DNA of 64,000 bases from an uncultured Alistipes sp. (GCA_904502285.1 CAJGEC010000006.1:1-64000), one strand, 5' to 3'. Shown: positions 1 through 9,123, numbered from the stretch's first letter. The notes: generated by a model from the letters alone, not told the origin. Made by a program: numbers and translations.

Positions 1-4
1 TCTG

Positions 5-77
5 TACCCCCTCAGGGGCTCGAACCCTGGACCCCAACATTAAGAGTGTCGTGCTCTACCAACTGAGCTAAAGAGGC
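5..77 (-). tRNA. tRNA-Lys (anticodon CTT)
   Basis: Read on the minus strand, the segment folds as a complete cloverleaf. The acceptor stem begins GCCTCTT and closes with AGGGGGT, with several G-U pairs. The D arm contains AGCTCAGTTGGTAGAGC. The anticodon stem CGACA/TGTTG encloses the loop CTCTTAA, giving anticodon CTT (Lys, AAG codons). The T arm is CAGGG-TTCGAGC-CCCTG. The discriminator base is A and the CCA end is not encoded. The upstream promoter is at 104-135. Confidence 0.95.
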
Positions 78-103
78 ATTTGCTATCTTTTCGATTGCGA
101 GTG

Positions 104-135
104 CAAAGATAAGACACTTTTTTTAATCTACCAAA
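104..135 (-). promoter_or_regulatory. Bacteroidales-type promoter of tRNA-Lys
   Basis: On the minus strand there is a -7 element TATCTTTG (104-111) and a -33 element TTTG (132-135), separated by 20 nt, about 27 nt before the mature tRNA 5' end. This is the classic primary sigma-factor promoter of Bacteroidota. The rest of the gap (136-242) is AT-rich with T-runs. An imperfect stem near 185-222 could be the weak end of the leftward operon; no gene is seen there. Confidence 0.8.
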
Positions 136-242
136 CTTTTTTGCAATATTTTTTACATTTTTTTTGCAATTAATTTTCCGCTAACCCGTTACGCATTGTA
201 AATCAATCTGTTACGTAAAGGGTCGAAAAAGCACTTTTTTTC

Positions 243-1520
243 TCACCTATCGCTATTCCATTCGTTGCCGCCGTCGAGATAGAAGATCGGGGTGGCGGTT
301 ATGGCCTTTGCTGCGAGATAACTTTCGTAGAGGCAGATGCCATTGGCGCTATCGTCGGCCAAGAAGTAGGCAATAACCGAGGGGTGGCGTTTGGTGGTAT
401 GTATCATCTGCAGGGTGCGCTCGGTGTACTCCTCGCGCCAAGCGGGATTATTCGAGGGGTTGCCATTGCGTTTGCGCGAACTACCCATAGCCGAACTATT
501 GATAGGGGCTGTGACAGCGGCATAGATGCCATTGGCATCGCAGAAGTCGAGCAGTTCGTCGCTGACATATCCTGCGGTGAAGCGCACGGCATAGATACCT
601 CTATCGAGTATCTCTTCCATATCGGCAATTGTCGAGCGGGGCGAGAGGTCGTGCCACTCGATGCGTTCAGTGGCTCTATTTATGTTGTATGAGCCATTGT
701 TGAACTCCACCTGACGCATACCGAGGTTGAAGTCGTAGAACTCGACGTCGCGCCCAGCAATGCGGTTTTTAAGACGTAGGCTTAGGCGAGTGGGGTGTTC
801 GCGACTCCAGAGCATAGTGTCGGGGATTGGTGCGCCAAAGCGCATAGTATCCACGCCATACATACCCAAGGCTACGCTCAAGCGACCACCCGTAAGGCGG
901 AGGGTGTCGTTGAGGTATATCTCGTAGAAGAGTTCCGAACTCTTTGCTCCGAGGGTCTCGTTCTGCATAATGACGTTAAAGTCGGCATTCACCACACCGC
1001 TCTGCTCGATGGTTGTGCGCCACGCCACATCGCGCACACGTACGCGCGGTTGCGATATAATGTAGGCCTTGGGGTGGGGTGTGCCACGATCGAAACTCTC
1101 AATGGGGCGGGTCTCATCGCCACCCTTGAGGCGCAACTCCACCACGTTCTTATCCTCCTTCGATACCTTGGTTATGTTAAGCTCCATAGGGGCAAAGCCA
1201 TTCTTCGACTGCCCTTTGTACTTGCCATTTATCCACACCTCGTAGGGCTCACGACACCCCTCGATGCGGATATATATCTGTCGCTCGACCCACGAAAAAG
1301 GGTAGGTAAACTCGCCACGCAAAGCGCCATACACCTCGATCCACTCCTCGATAGGTTGCATATAACGGTTCTTGGCCAATGAGCCCTCGTGTGCCAATTG
1401 TGCCGTAGGGTAGGGAATTAGGCGCGTGCGGTGGGGTGTTGCACCCTCGTTGGGCTGTGCCACGGCTGATGCCACGGTCATAAGCCAGAGGACCACTATG
1501 AGCGATATGTTGTGCTTCAT
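243..1520 (-). CDS. Truncated GH2 (beta-galactosidase-like) secreted protein, probably inactive
   Basis: A 425-residue protein with an N-terminal signal peptide (hydrophobic stretch, VASAVAQ cleavage region). Residues about 40-160 look like the GH2 sugar-binding jelly roll (WINGKYKGQ). About 165-270 look like the immunoglobulin-like domain. About 285-425 cover only the first half of a TIM barrel. Where active GH2 enzymes have the acid/base in an L-G-N-E-S motif, this protein has L-A-D-D-S (residues 387-391), and it stops before the region of the second catalytic Glu. Usual GH2 length is 600-1000 residues. It starts 3 nt after the OstA-like gene ends, so it is probably co-transcribed. Likely a non-catalytic binding protein; the alternative is a decaying gene. 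Confidence 0.7.
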   Translation of the reverse strand: MKHNISLIVVLWLMTVASAVAQPNEGATPHRTRLIPYPTAQLAHEGSLAKNRYMQPIEEWIEVYGALRGEFTYPFSWVERQIYIRIEGCREPYEVWINGKYKGQSKNGFAPMELNITKVSKEDKNVVELRLKGGDETRPIESFDRGTPHPKAYIISQPRVRVRDVAWRTTIEQSGVVNADFNVIMQNETLGAKSSELFYEIYLNDTLRLTGGRLSVALGMYGVDTMRFGAPIPDTMLWSREHPTRLSLRLKNRIAGRDVEFYDFNLGMRQVEFNNGSYNINRATERIEWHDLSPRSTIADMEEILDRGIYAVRFTAGYVSDELLDFCDANGIYAAVTAPINSSAMGSSRKRNGNPSNNPAWREEYTERTLQMIHTTKRHPSVIAYFLADDSANGICLYESYLAAKAITATPIFYLDGGNEWNSDR

Positions 1521-1523
1521 ACT

Positions 1524-4259
1524 CTACTTGTGTTGTTTGTACGACGTTCTTGTGTTTCGCCACTCGATAACCTCTGGGCTTAGTTCGTCCACGCGATCCT
1601 CCCATACGCCATTCTCCACCAGGCGACGACGGTCGTAGTCGATGCGCTCTGTGATGCGGAAGCGTGGCTTCTGGCGTGAAGAGGATTTGTCGCGCTGAGT
1701 TGGGCGTATCTGGCGTGAGCATACCGAGTCGCGCGAAGGGCGAACCTCTGCGCGCCACTCGAAGTCCTTGAGGCGCAACTCCTGGGTCTCAGGAATCTTA
1801 TCCATAGGGTAGAGGGCATAGACAGGATTCTGCTTGTATGTAATCTTGTCGATGGCACTATCCTCAAGATAGAAGGTTATGCTTGCACTCTCGATATACA
1901 TAAGACCTGTAACCTCGGGGCTATCCTCGTTCTGCATATAGTATATTGTCTGCGCATTGCCCACTACGTCGTTGCGATAGACTACGCCATCGGCAAAGTA
2001 CGAGGTCATATCCTTGCCCTTGACCTGATTGTAGTAGGTGGTGTCGATCTCCATACCCATAATAGGGTCGCCCATAAAGTGTGCCTTCGAAAGCAACTCG
2101 TTGTGTGTGTAGATGGCCATTGAGTCCGCGGTGATCTGGTTGTCCTCGTTCCACATCACTGGGTCGATATACAGGCGGATTATCGAGTCGGTATTTAGCA
2201 ACACCATCGAGTCGCACACGAGTTGTGAATCCGAACGATACATCTTCACTCGGCGGTAGGCCTTAATCATCTTGTAGACGCTATCTTCGGGGAACGGAGT
2301 CTCGGTTACGGAGTCTCGCGATATGGAGTCTTGCACCAACGAGTCCGCCACAAGGCTATCCGTAGTAATAGTGTCGCGTATGCCACTATCGGTGGTTAGG
2401 GAGTCTTGCGTAGGCTCTGGGTCGGCCCAGAGGGCGCTATCTCTTACGTACTCAGGGCCTTTGTACTCCTTGCCTCGCTTCAAGGCACGTGCCTGTGCCT
2501 TCTCAATCTTTCGGCGGTAGCGGTCGTCGGCCTTGCGCTTAATTTCGAGCAGACGAGCCTTCTCTTGGTCGGCGAGTTCTGCGCTTCGCGCTCTACGCTT
2601 GGCGATTATGGAGTCAATCTTGATGTCGAGGATGGAGTCGCGGATATGGCGGATAGAGTCCTTCTCGGCCTGCTTTATAGAGTCTATCGAGTCTCTTATG
2701 GCGCGCTTCTCGGCACGGATAGAGTCGCGTACACGACGCTTCTCCAACTTGGCACGGTAGCGTAGTTGCTTTGCGGTGTAGACCTTTACGCTGTCGGTTG
2801 CAAGGCTATCCACAGCGAGGCTATCGAGGAGTGTGCTGTCTGAGGTTATTGCAGAATCACCCTCATTGGTTATCTCCTCGGAGTGTGGTATTGTTGAAAC
2901 ATCTCGACCATCCTTTGTGCTACGTTGCTTGGCCTCGTTAGACTCTCTCTTGCCCTCCTCGAAGCCATCCCTTACTTTATCGGCAATATTCATTTTGTTC
3001 CCCTTGCCACCAGTAGCATCCTTGTTGTCCTTGTTCTCCTTGTCACCCCTCTTTGGAGCATCCTCCTCTGCAGGCTTGGCCTCTGACGAAGGACTTTCAC
3101 TCTTCGAGTCCTCTGTGGTAGCCTCATCCATTGAGGATGTCTCTATGTCATTGGCCATAAGGCTACTGTCGGCTAACTCCCTATGCTCGGTGCTGTCGCT
3201 ACGCTGTGCATCCTCAGTTGTCGCCTCCTCACGCACTGGGGGCAGAACGGCAATGGTGTAGAGCCACAACGTGTCGGCAGAGATAAATACCGAGTCGGGC
3301 TGTTGTGGGTCGTAGTTAATCATCGAGGGGCGACGGGTGAAAAAGGCGTTGCCTGGCTCATCCCACCACTCGCCATAGTCGGCAAAGCTAAGGACCTTCT
3401 GTGTGGTATCCTCCATCTGTATATTTCTGCGACCAATGATATGGCCCTCGGTGCGGTAGTACTCTATGGTGTCGCTCCAAATCTCGCGCTCCGGAGAGAG
3501 GATGTAGGCATCACGGGTGAGGTGGTGGAGGTCCTGCTTCTTGGTGTAACTACCCTCATTAGCAAAGAGATACTCCTCCTTGTCGTTCCATATGTTGCTG
3601 TTGGTGAAGTAGCGAGCATCCTCGGTGGCGGTGTTGAAGATTATCGAATCGCCCGTCATAAGGTATGTCTCGTTGCGCATCTCTACATTCTTTACGGCTA
3701 TAAGTTCGTGGGTCTCGGTGTTGTAGTAGCCGCGATCCGACTCCATAAGGTTTTCGCCCTTCTCTACGTAGCAGCCACCATAGAGGTAGCCGAGGTTGTC
3801 GGCTGTGTTGAAGGTGCAGTTATAGGCATACATCACCGCATCGCCATCCACAACCTTGATAAGTTCTGAGTAGATTGTTGCTGTGCTGTTGTCGCGGTTA
3901 TACTCCGCACGGTCGCCATAGGCGTAGGTGTCGTTCTGGTTGATAAGCACGTTGCCGAAGCACTCGAAACTCTGGTTGGAGTAGCGCACCGCACTGTCGG
4001 CAAGGATTACCGTACCGTTGTGGTGGGCGGCGAAGTTACCCACGAGGATAAAAATTGTAGAGTCGCCATTGTCGATGAGGTAGCTATCGTCGGCAACCAT
4101 ATCTACCATACGCCTATCGCCACCCTTGTTTGACTGAGGGGTGGCGAAGAGGGCTTGGTTATCTACCGAAGAGGTGTATGTACTGCCGTTAGCGGCATAA
4201 AGGAGCGCACCGAATAGTAGTGTCGCAACCACTATAGGGGCTATTATCTTATGGTGCAT
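1524..4259 (-). CDS. OstA/LptA-like protein with a long repetitive insert
   Basis: 911 residues with an N-terminal signal anchor. Residues about 55-330 are beta-rich and match the OstA-like (LptA/LptD N-terminal jelly-roll) family, with repeated G-D-x-A and D-S-x-x-Y strand signatures. The last 220 residues return to the same fold (residues near ADSMAIYTHNELLSKAHFMG). The middle, roughly 340-690, is low-complexity: an acidic Ser/Glu part, a Lys/Arg-rich probable helix with repeated DSI, and runs of a five-residue xxDSx unit. Relatives without the insert are considerably shorter. The family is linked to LPS transport across the periplasm; that role is inferred here. It lies in one operon with the SurA-like chaperone (16 nt upstream). 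Confidence 0.8.
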   Translation of the reverse strand: MHHKIIAPIVVATLLFGALLYAANGSTYTSSVDNQALFATPQSNKGGDRRMVDMVADDSYLIDNGDSTIFILVGNFAAHHNGTVILADSAVRYSNQSFECFGNVLINQNDTYAYGDRAEYNRDNSTATIYSELIKVVDGDAVMYAYNCTFNTADNLGYLYGGCYVEKGENLMESDRGYYNTETHELIAVKNVEMRNETYLMTGDSIIFNTATEDARYFTNSNIWNDKEEYLFANEGSYTKKQDLHHLTRDAYILSPEREIWSDTIEYYRTEGHIIGRRNIQMEDTTQKVLSFADYGEWWDEPGNAFFTRRPSMINYDPQQPDSVFISADTLWLYTIAVLPPVREEATTEDAQRSDSTEHRELADSSLMANDIETSSMDEATTEDSKSESPSSEAKPAEEDAPKRGDKENKDNKDATGGKGNKMNIADKVRDGFEEGKRESNEAKQRSTKDGRDVSTIPHSEEITNEGDSAITSDSTLLDSLAVDSLATDSVKVYTAKQLRYRAKLEKRRVRDSIRAEKRAIRDSIDSIKQAEKDSIRHIRDSILDIKIDSIIAKRRARSAELADQEKARLLEIKRKADDRYRRKIEKAQARALKRGKEYKGPEYVRDSALWADPEPTQDSLTTDSGIRDTITTDSLVADSLVQDSISRDSVTETPFPEDSVYKMIKAYRRVKMYRSDSQLVCDSMVLLNTDSIIRLYIDPVMWNEDNQITADSMAIYTHNELLSKAHFMGDPIMGMEIDTTYYNQVKGKDMTSYFADGVVYRNDVVGNAQTIYYMQNEDSPEVTGLMYIESASITFYLEDSAIDKITYKQNPVYALYPMDKIPETQELRLKDFEWRAEVRPSRDSVCSRQIRPTQRDKSSSRQKPRFRITERIDYDRRRLVENGVWEDRVDELSPEVIEWRNTRTSYKQHK

Positions 4260-4275
4260 ATATCGTTGATGCGGG

Positions 4276-5703
4276 TTACTTTATCCAATTCTTGTTTTCG
4301 AAGTCGCTTGTACGATACTCTGGTTCGATATATACGTACATCGAGGCTATCTTCTCGTTGAGCCACTTGCGATAGATTTGCTCCTGCTTCTGTGCGAGGG
4401 CTATCTCCTCAAGGCGTATGTAGTCGTCCTTGAGCGAGGCTGTGTGTGCGGGGATTATCTCTACGAGTTTTACTATCTTACTCATCTGATTACCCATAAG
4501 GTCGGTAGTCTGGAACGAATCCGAAATCTCACCCACCTTGAGGCGTGAGAGTGCAGCGTAGTCCTCAAGGGATTTGCCACCCTGTGCGCTGAAGTCCTCC
4601 TTGAGGAAGCGTGTTGCGGTCATACGTGCGCCATCATAGACTCCCATACGCTCCAAGATGTCGCTATTCGACACGATACCGCCATTATGTTTCGACGAGG
4701 CATCGTCGGAGAAGCGCAGAGCCGCCTCATCAAAGGTTATAGAGTCCTTGCGGATGAGGTTGGCAATGCTGTCGAGTTGTTGTGCTGGTTCGAGCAACTC
4801 CTCGCGAGTGAAGGTTGGGCGGAGCAATATATGGCGACAGCGGTAGAGGTCGTTCTTTTTCTCGATAAGTTCAATGATGTGGAAGCCGAACTCGGTCTCT
4901 ACAATCTCCGAAACCTGGCCTGGCTTGAGCTTCTCAAGTGCCTCAGCGAAGGGGCGCACGAAGTAGGCCGCAGGCATAGGCTCCATCTCGCCACCATACA
5001 TCGCCGAGCCATCCAACGAGTACATACGTGCCAATACCGAGAACTTCGTCTGTCCCGTGATGATGCGCTCACGCATATCCAACAGACGCTCTTTGGTGCG
5101 CTGCTGTGCCTCCTTGAGCGATGCTGGGAACTTGGTGATGTGGGCATAGACATACTGCTCACCAATGGTTGGCAAGCTATCCTTGTCGATGTTGTTGTAG
5201 AAGCGCTCCACCTCGCCAGGGACCACGGTCACCTTGCTGGTCACGCTATTGCGCATAGCCTGAGCGTAGGCCTGCTCCTCGTAGGTCTGGCGCAACATCT
5301 CGCGGTAGGTGAAGATAGGCATATGCTCACGGGCCTCCAAGGCGGTGATGCCACCAGCCTCGGTGATGAGCGATTGTAGGTATGTCTCGATGCGTGATAC
5401 GATGTCCGAAGAGTTTATCTCCACCGAGTCGATGAGGGCCTGATTGTATAGCAATTTCTGTTCGAGAAGTGCCTCAAGAGCCTCGCTCTTAGGGTCTCTG
5501 TCGGAGGTGTAACCCATCTGTCGGCGCTCCTGTGTCAAGGTCTGGGCATACTCCATAACCTCGGAGTGGAGAATTGACGAGCCACCCACCACGGCAACCA
5601 CCTTGTCGAGCATCACCTGGCGACGCTCCTGTGCAAGGGTGTGGGTCTCGGAGCATAGTATTGCGATGGCTACAGAGGCCATCATCATAATCTTTCGTAT
5701 CAT
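4276..5703 (-). CDS. surA: SurA-like periplasmic chaperone / peptidyl-prolyl isomerase
   Basis: 475 residues with a signal peptide (about 1-24, ending THTLAQ). A SurA_N-like domain (about 30-150, DKVVAVVGGSSILHSEV) is followed by two parvulin-type rotamase domains: about 180-283 (GFHIIELIEKK) and about 287-400 (CRHILLRP). The family folds outer-membrane beta-barrel proteins in the periplasm. Position between a second PPIase-type lipoprotein and the OstA-like gene fits an outer-membrane assembly operon. The start codon follows a 54-nt gap from the upstream gene. Confidence 0.88.
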   Translation of the reverse strand: MIRKIMMMASVAIAILCSETHTLAQERRQVMLDKVVAVVGGSSILHSEVMEYAQTLTQERRQMGYTSDRDPKSEALEALLEQKLLYNQALIDSVEINSSDIVSRIETYLQSLITEAGGITALEAREHMPIFTYREMLRQTYEEQAYAQAMRNSVTSKVTVVPGEVERFYNNIDKDSLPTIGEQYVYAHITKFPASLKEAQQRTKERLLDMRERIITGQTKFSVLARMYSLDGSAMYGGEMEPMPAAYFVRPFAEALEKLKPGQVSEIVETEFGFHIIELIEKKNDLYRCRHILLRPTFTREELLEPAQQLDSIANLIRKDSITFDEAALRFSDDASSKHNGGIVSNSDILERMGVYDGARMTATRFLKEDFSAQGGKSLEDYAALSRLKVGEISDSFQTTDLMGNQMSKIVKLVEIIPAHTASLKDDYIRLEEIALAQKQEQIYRKWLNEKIASMYVYIEPEYRTSDFENKNWIK

Positions 5704-5757
5704 AGTATATGTTTTATTCCTTTGTGTTGTAGTTAGTTAATCGCTTCCTAAGAGAAC

Positions 5758-6735
5758 TTATTCCAAGGCTATCTCCTCCTCTATGATCTCCTCGTTCTCC
5801 ACCTCGGTAGTTTGTGGCATAGCATCACTTTCGGGGGTGAAGGCCATCGACTTCATAAGCACAGAGTCTATCGTCGAGACGCGACCATTGAGCGTTGCCT
5901 CTCGCTTGAGTTCTGCCTCATACTCGCCCACGATGTTTGCTCGACGCTCGGCATAGAGTCTGCGACGTATATCCTCCTCGACACACTCCAAAGGGGCTAT
6001 CTCGCCCTTGTGCGCTACGTCTACGATGATGAAGTAGAACGACGCATCGTCGGAGGTCATATGCTGCACATCGCTCTTCGAGAGTAGATCGCTATAGGAG
6101 CGAGTGCGCACGGTTGGTAGGTTGCTCAAAAAGTCGGAGTAGGATACCCATACCTTCGAGTAGTCGGTGACCAAGAGGTTGTGCTTCTCGGCCAAGGCCA
6201 TAACCTCCTCCGTCTGTCCACTCTTAGCCACGCGCTTAAGGGCAGTGCTGAGTGTTGAGGTGTTGCGGAACGAACGTGGAGTCTTCACCACCACACCTCG
6301 CACCTTGTTGTGGTCGAGTTTGAACGACGCACTATTTGCTCGGTAGTAGGAGGTTAGTTGCTTGTCGGTAATCTCGGTGTCGAGGTCACGGTCGATGTAG
6401 TATTGGTCGAGTTGTCGCATAATGAGTGATTGGCGATAGCCCTCCACCAGACGCTCGATATCCTTCTCGTAGGATGAGAGTACCTCCTCGGCACGGCTCA
6501 TCTTGAGTTTGTTCAACACCCAGTTGTCGATGTACATACGCGAAAAGGTTATGCTGTCGGTACCCGTAAGGCCCTGTGGCATATCGCGCACAATGTCGGA
6601 GCGCAAAAGGGTGTTGTTGTCCACCGTAGCGACAACCTCATCCTGGCTGCTCTTGTCGGCCTGCTCGTTGTAGGGTAGGCAAGCCACCATTGCTGTAGCA
6701 ACTAATGCTGTTAATATGTGTAGTCCTCTATTCAT
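5758..6735 (-). CDS. SurA_N/PPIase-type periplasmic lipoprotein
   Basis: 325 residues from the ATG at 6735. A longer reading to 6975 is open, but a -7 promoter element at 6748-6755 lies inside it, so the shorter start is preferred. The N-terminus is a lipoprotein signal with Cys at about residue 19 (MVAC). The body (EVVATVDNNTLLRSDI, then a helical segment, then DLDTEITDKQLTSYYRAN) resembles SurA N-terminal domains. The rotamase part is weak, and a helical C-terminus ends in a Glu-rich tail. It is the first gene of the operon with surA and the OstA-like gene, and probably acts as a chaperone for outer-membrane clients. Confidence 0.72.
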   Translation of the reverse strand: MNRGLHILTALVATAMVACLPYNEQADKSSQDEVVATVDNNTLLRSDIVRDMPQGLTGTDSITFSRMYIDNWVLNKLKMSRAEEVLSSYEKDIERLVEGYRQSLIMRQLDQYYIDRDLDTEITDKQLTSYYRANSASFKLDHNKVRGVVVKTPRSFRNTSTLSTALKRVAKSGQTEEVMALAEKHNLLVTDYSKVWVSYSDFLSNLPTVRTRSYSDLLSKSDVQHMTSDDASFYFIIVDVAHKGEIAPLECVEEDIRRRLYAERRANIVGEYEAELKREATLNGRVSTIDSVLMKSMAFTPESDAMPQTTEVENEEIIEEEIALE

Positions 6736-6747
6736 AATATCAATCGA

Positions 6748-6755
6748 CAAAGATA
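6748..6755 (-). promoter_or_regulatory. -7 element for the PPIase-surA-ostA operon
   Basis: TATCTTTG on the minus strand, 12 nt upstream of the ATG at 6735. No clear -33 TTTG is visible at the usual distance. It decides the start codon of the first gene. Confidence 0.55.
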
Positions 6756-6842
6756 CAACTATTTTCGTTATAAACGCATCGAAATCGAATATTATTGCTA
6801 TGCAATAGGTGTAAAATTTTTGTTTTGCTCCATAGAAAAGTA

Positions 6843-6878
6843 ACGAGACCCTCCAACAGTGGTGTTGAAGAGTCTCGT
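6843..6878 (-). terminator. Hairpin downstream of the nitroreductase gene
   Basis: Near-perfect inverted repeat: ACGAGACC/CTCCAACA pairs with TGTTGAAG/AGTCTCGT around a GTGG loop. It lies 30 nt past the nitroreductase stop and before the promoter of the PPIase operon. The trailing T-run on the minus strand is weak (TACTTTTC). Confidence 0.6.
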
Positions 6879-6907
6879 ATGGTTGCCAAAAAAAATGGTC
6901 TGTTTTG

Positions 6908-7441
6908 CTACTCCACGAAGAGGATGCGCTCGTCGCCCTCATACTCTGGAAGTGGCTTTGGGGTGTAGTCGGCATAGCCGATAGAGATTACACACCACAC
7001 TCTGTAATTTGCTGGTATTTCGGGGAGTAACTCCTTTACATAGTCCTCGCTACGCTGGCTCTCAGGGTCATCCTTAAGTGTTTGGTAATCACCTACGTGT
7101 ACCCAGCAAGAGGCTAAGCCCTCTTCGACCAAGGCGAGTTGTAGGGTGGTGGCCATAATCGATGCATTTGTCTGCCACATTGGGCTTACCTCCTCGTCGC
7201 CAAGCACGACAATAGCTGCTCCTGCCTCCTCCAAAAGGCTTGAACCCCAATCGCGCAATTTGCCGAGTTCGTGAACGCGCTTAAGATCTCTCACGGCCAT
7301 AAGGCGAGTGGAACGTGTATTCTTTGATGAAGGGGATAGGAGTGCAAGCTCCATTGCACGCTGAAGTTTCTCTCTCTCAACGGGTTGTCCTGTGTAGCGA
7401 CGTGTTGAACGACGCTTTCTTACTACCTCTCTAAATTCCAT
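6908..7441 (-). CDS. Nitroreductase family protein
   Basis: 177 residues; FMN-dependent nitroreductase fold. The start MEFREVVRKRRSTRRY carries the family's R-(R/S)-x-R-x-(Y/F) FMN-binding motif. LLSPSSKNTRSTRLMAV and the mid-protein segment ASIMATTLQLALVEEGLASCW are the standard dimer/FMN elements, and ISIGYAD ends the core. It is typical of short NADH-dependent members; the substrate cannot be told. It is single-gene and divergent from the HAD gene, with a hairpin after it. Confidence 0.88.
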   Translation of the reverse strand: MEFREVVRKRRSTRRYTGQPVEREKLQRAMELALLSPSSKNTRSTRLMAVRDLKRVHELGKLRDWGSSLLEEAGAAIVVLGDEEVSPMWQTNASIMATTLQLALVEEGLASCWVHVGDYQTLKDDPESQRSEDYVKELLPEIPANYRVWCVISIGYADYTPKPLPEYEGDERILFVE

Positions 7442-7475
7442 AATTATCTTTTTTAATTTTCTTGCTCGTTTGTTG

Positions 7476-7483
7476 CAAAAATA
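7476..7483 (-). promoter_or_regulatory. Possible -7 element of the nitroreductase gene
   Basis: TATTTTTG on the minus strand, 35 nt upstream of the nitroreductase ATG, in the short divergent gap 7442-7524. No clear -33 partner is visible. Confidence 0.4.
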
Positions 7484-7524
7484 GTAATTTTTTTATAATT
7501 TTACACCATATAACACAAAAAAGG

Positions 7525-8367
7525 ATGAAAGAGAGTATTACCGTAGCACTTATCTACGATTTCGACGGAACGCTTGCACCAGGAAATATGCAGGAGTACG
7601 ACTTTATTCCAGCCGTTGGTAAGAGTAATATGGAGTTTTGGCACGAGGCCAATACCTTGGCCGAAGAGCAGGATGCCGATCAGGTGCTTACCTATATGGC
7701 ACGTATGCTTCAGGCGGCTCAGTCTAAGGGGTTGTCGCTCAGGCGTGAAGCCTTCCGTGAGTCGGGTAGAAATGTGAAGTTCTATGCGGGTGTTACAGAG
7801 TGGTTTAAGCGTATAAACGAGTATGGTGCCGAGCGAGGAATCAACATACTTCACTATGTAAATTCGTCGGGCCTGAAGGAGATTATCGAGGGTACGGCCA
7901 TTGCGCACGAGTTCAAGAACATCTATGCTTGTTCGTTCCTATACAATGTAGACGGCATCGCCTACTGGCCAGCTGTGGCAGTGAATTATACCAACAAGAC
8001 GCAGTTCATCTTCAAGATAAATAAGGGTGTGGAGTCGGTCTTCGATACTAAGGATGTAAACCGCTTTATGGAGGAGTCGAAGCGCCCTGTGCCATTCTCG
8101 CGAATGATATATTTCGGTGATGGAACAACGGATATCCCTTGTATGAAGTTGGTCAAGAATTTCGGAGGTCACTCCATTGCGGTCTACAACCCCGACGAGG
8201 AGGGACAGCGTACCGTGTTGAACGAACTTATTAGGGATAACCGCGTGAACCACGTATGTCCTGCCGACTACTCTTTGGGTTCGGAGATAGATACGGTGGT
8301 TAAGACCATTATCGACAAGATAGTGATGGATGCTCGCCTCGCGGCCTTGGAGGTGGCGAAGATGTAG
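7525..8367 (+). CDS. HAD-superfamily hydrolase
   Basis: 280 residues from the ATG at 7525, preceded by AAAAAAGG. An upstream in-frame start at 7462 would run through the divergent promoter region and adds a non-conserved leader. Motif I is DFDGT (D12, D14). The conserved Lys lies in the region NKTQFIFKINKG, and motif III is YFGDGTTDIPCM. The large cap region (about 30-140) resembles phosphoserine-phosphatase-like C1 caps. A phosphomonoesterase is likely; the substrate is unknown. It is followed by two secreted-protein genes. Confidence 0.82.
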   Translation: MKESITVALIYDFDGTLAPGNMQEYDFIPAVGKSNMEFWHEANTLAEEQDADQVLTYMARMLQAAQSKGLSLRREAFRESGRNVKFYAGVTEWFKRINEYGAERGINILHYVNSSGLKEIIEGTAIAHEFKNIYACSFLYNVDGIAYWPAVAVNYTNKTQFIFKINKGVESVFDTKDVNRFMEESKRPVPFSRMIYFGDGTTDIPCMKLVKNFGGHSIAVYNPDEEGQRTVLNELIRDNRVNHVCPADYSLGSEIDTVVKTIIDKIVMDARLAALEVAKM

Positions 8368-8421
8368 GGTAGAGTGAGTGTTGAGAGTGAGAAAAGTTAA
8401 ACTACTAAAACATAGTTAGTT

Positions 8422-9120
8422 ATGAAGAGAATGTTATTAGCATTTGCATTGCTACTGATACCTCTTTTGGGCGTTGCTCAGGAAGAGGTGAGCAACGATG
8501 GAGCCTATGCAAGTAGCGAGAGTTATGTGGTGACTAAATCGCAGTACACCTCGGCAAAGGCCTATGCCAAGCAGTCGCGTTGGGAGCATAACATCAATTT
8601 CACGATGGGCGCACCTGGACCAATGTCGATGCTTACTATGAGTCTGCTCTCCGAAGATCTTTGGGACGATTACTATGCATTAGATGTTCCACAATCGTTG
8701 AGTGATAAGTTGGCTGACTATCGTTACTATTGGGGCGCTTGGTTTATGATTCCAAGTTTCACATTGAGTTATCGTAATAGCATCAACCATTGGTTTTGGC
8801 TCGGCTTTAAGTTGAATGCAACAACGGCAATGCGCAAGCGCTATCATTCGGTTACCGACGATGTCGTGATGCGTAAGTACTCAACATTTCTTACTGGTAC
8901 TGTTGATTTCCATTTTGCTTGGCTCAATAGGGAGAATGTGCAACTCTACTCGGCTCTTGGTATTGGCGTTTCGCACTTCACCAAAGGCATTTTTAATCTC
9001 ATTCCTGCTATAGAGACCACCTATTTTGGTATCTGCGTAGGTAGAGGTTTCTACGGTTTTGCCGAACTTGGCGGTGGTCAAAGTGGCTGGTTTAGAGGAG
9101 GTTTTGGTGTTAGATTTTAA
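8422..9120 (+). CDS. Small outer-membrane beta-barrel-like protein
   Basis: 232 residues with a clear signal peptide (MKRMLLAFALLLIPLLGVAQ). After a polar N-terminal 40 residues the chain alternates hydrophobic and polar residues with many Tyr/Trp. It ends ...GGFGVRF with a terminal Phe, the usual signature recognised by the BAM complex. No specific family recognised. The next gene begins 3 nt after the stop, so the two are probably translated from one message. Confidence 0.6.
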   Translation: MKRMLLAFALLLIPLLGVAQEEVSNDGAYASSESYVVTKSQYTSAKAYAKQSRWEHNINFTMGAPGPMSMLTMSLLSEDLWDDYYALDVPQSLSDKLADYRYYWGAWFMIPSFTLSYRNSINHWFWLGFKLNATTAMRKRYHSVTDDVVMRKYSTFLTGTVDFHFAWLNRENVQLYSALGIGVSHFTKGIFNLIPAIETTYFGICVGRGFYGFAELGGGQSGWFRGGFGVRF

Positions 9121-9123
9121 AAG

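Noticed and set aside
2323..2765. Several open plus-strand frames opposite the OstA-like repeat region
   Set aside because: They are mirror images of the repetitive DS-rich coding on the minus strand, with no promoter, ribosome site or domain; the minus-strand gene explains the sequence.
6736..6975. An 80-residue N-terminal extension of the PPIase lipoprotein
   Set aside because: It overlaps the nitroreductase 3' end, a hairpin and the -7 promoter, and would hide the lipoprotein signal.
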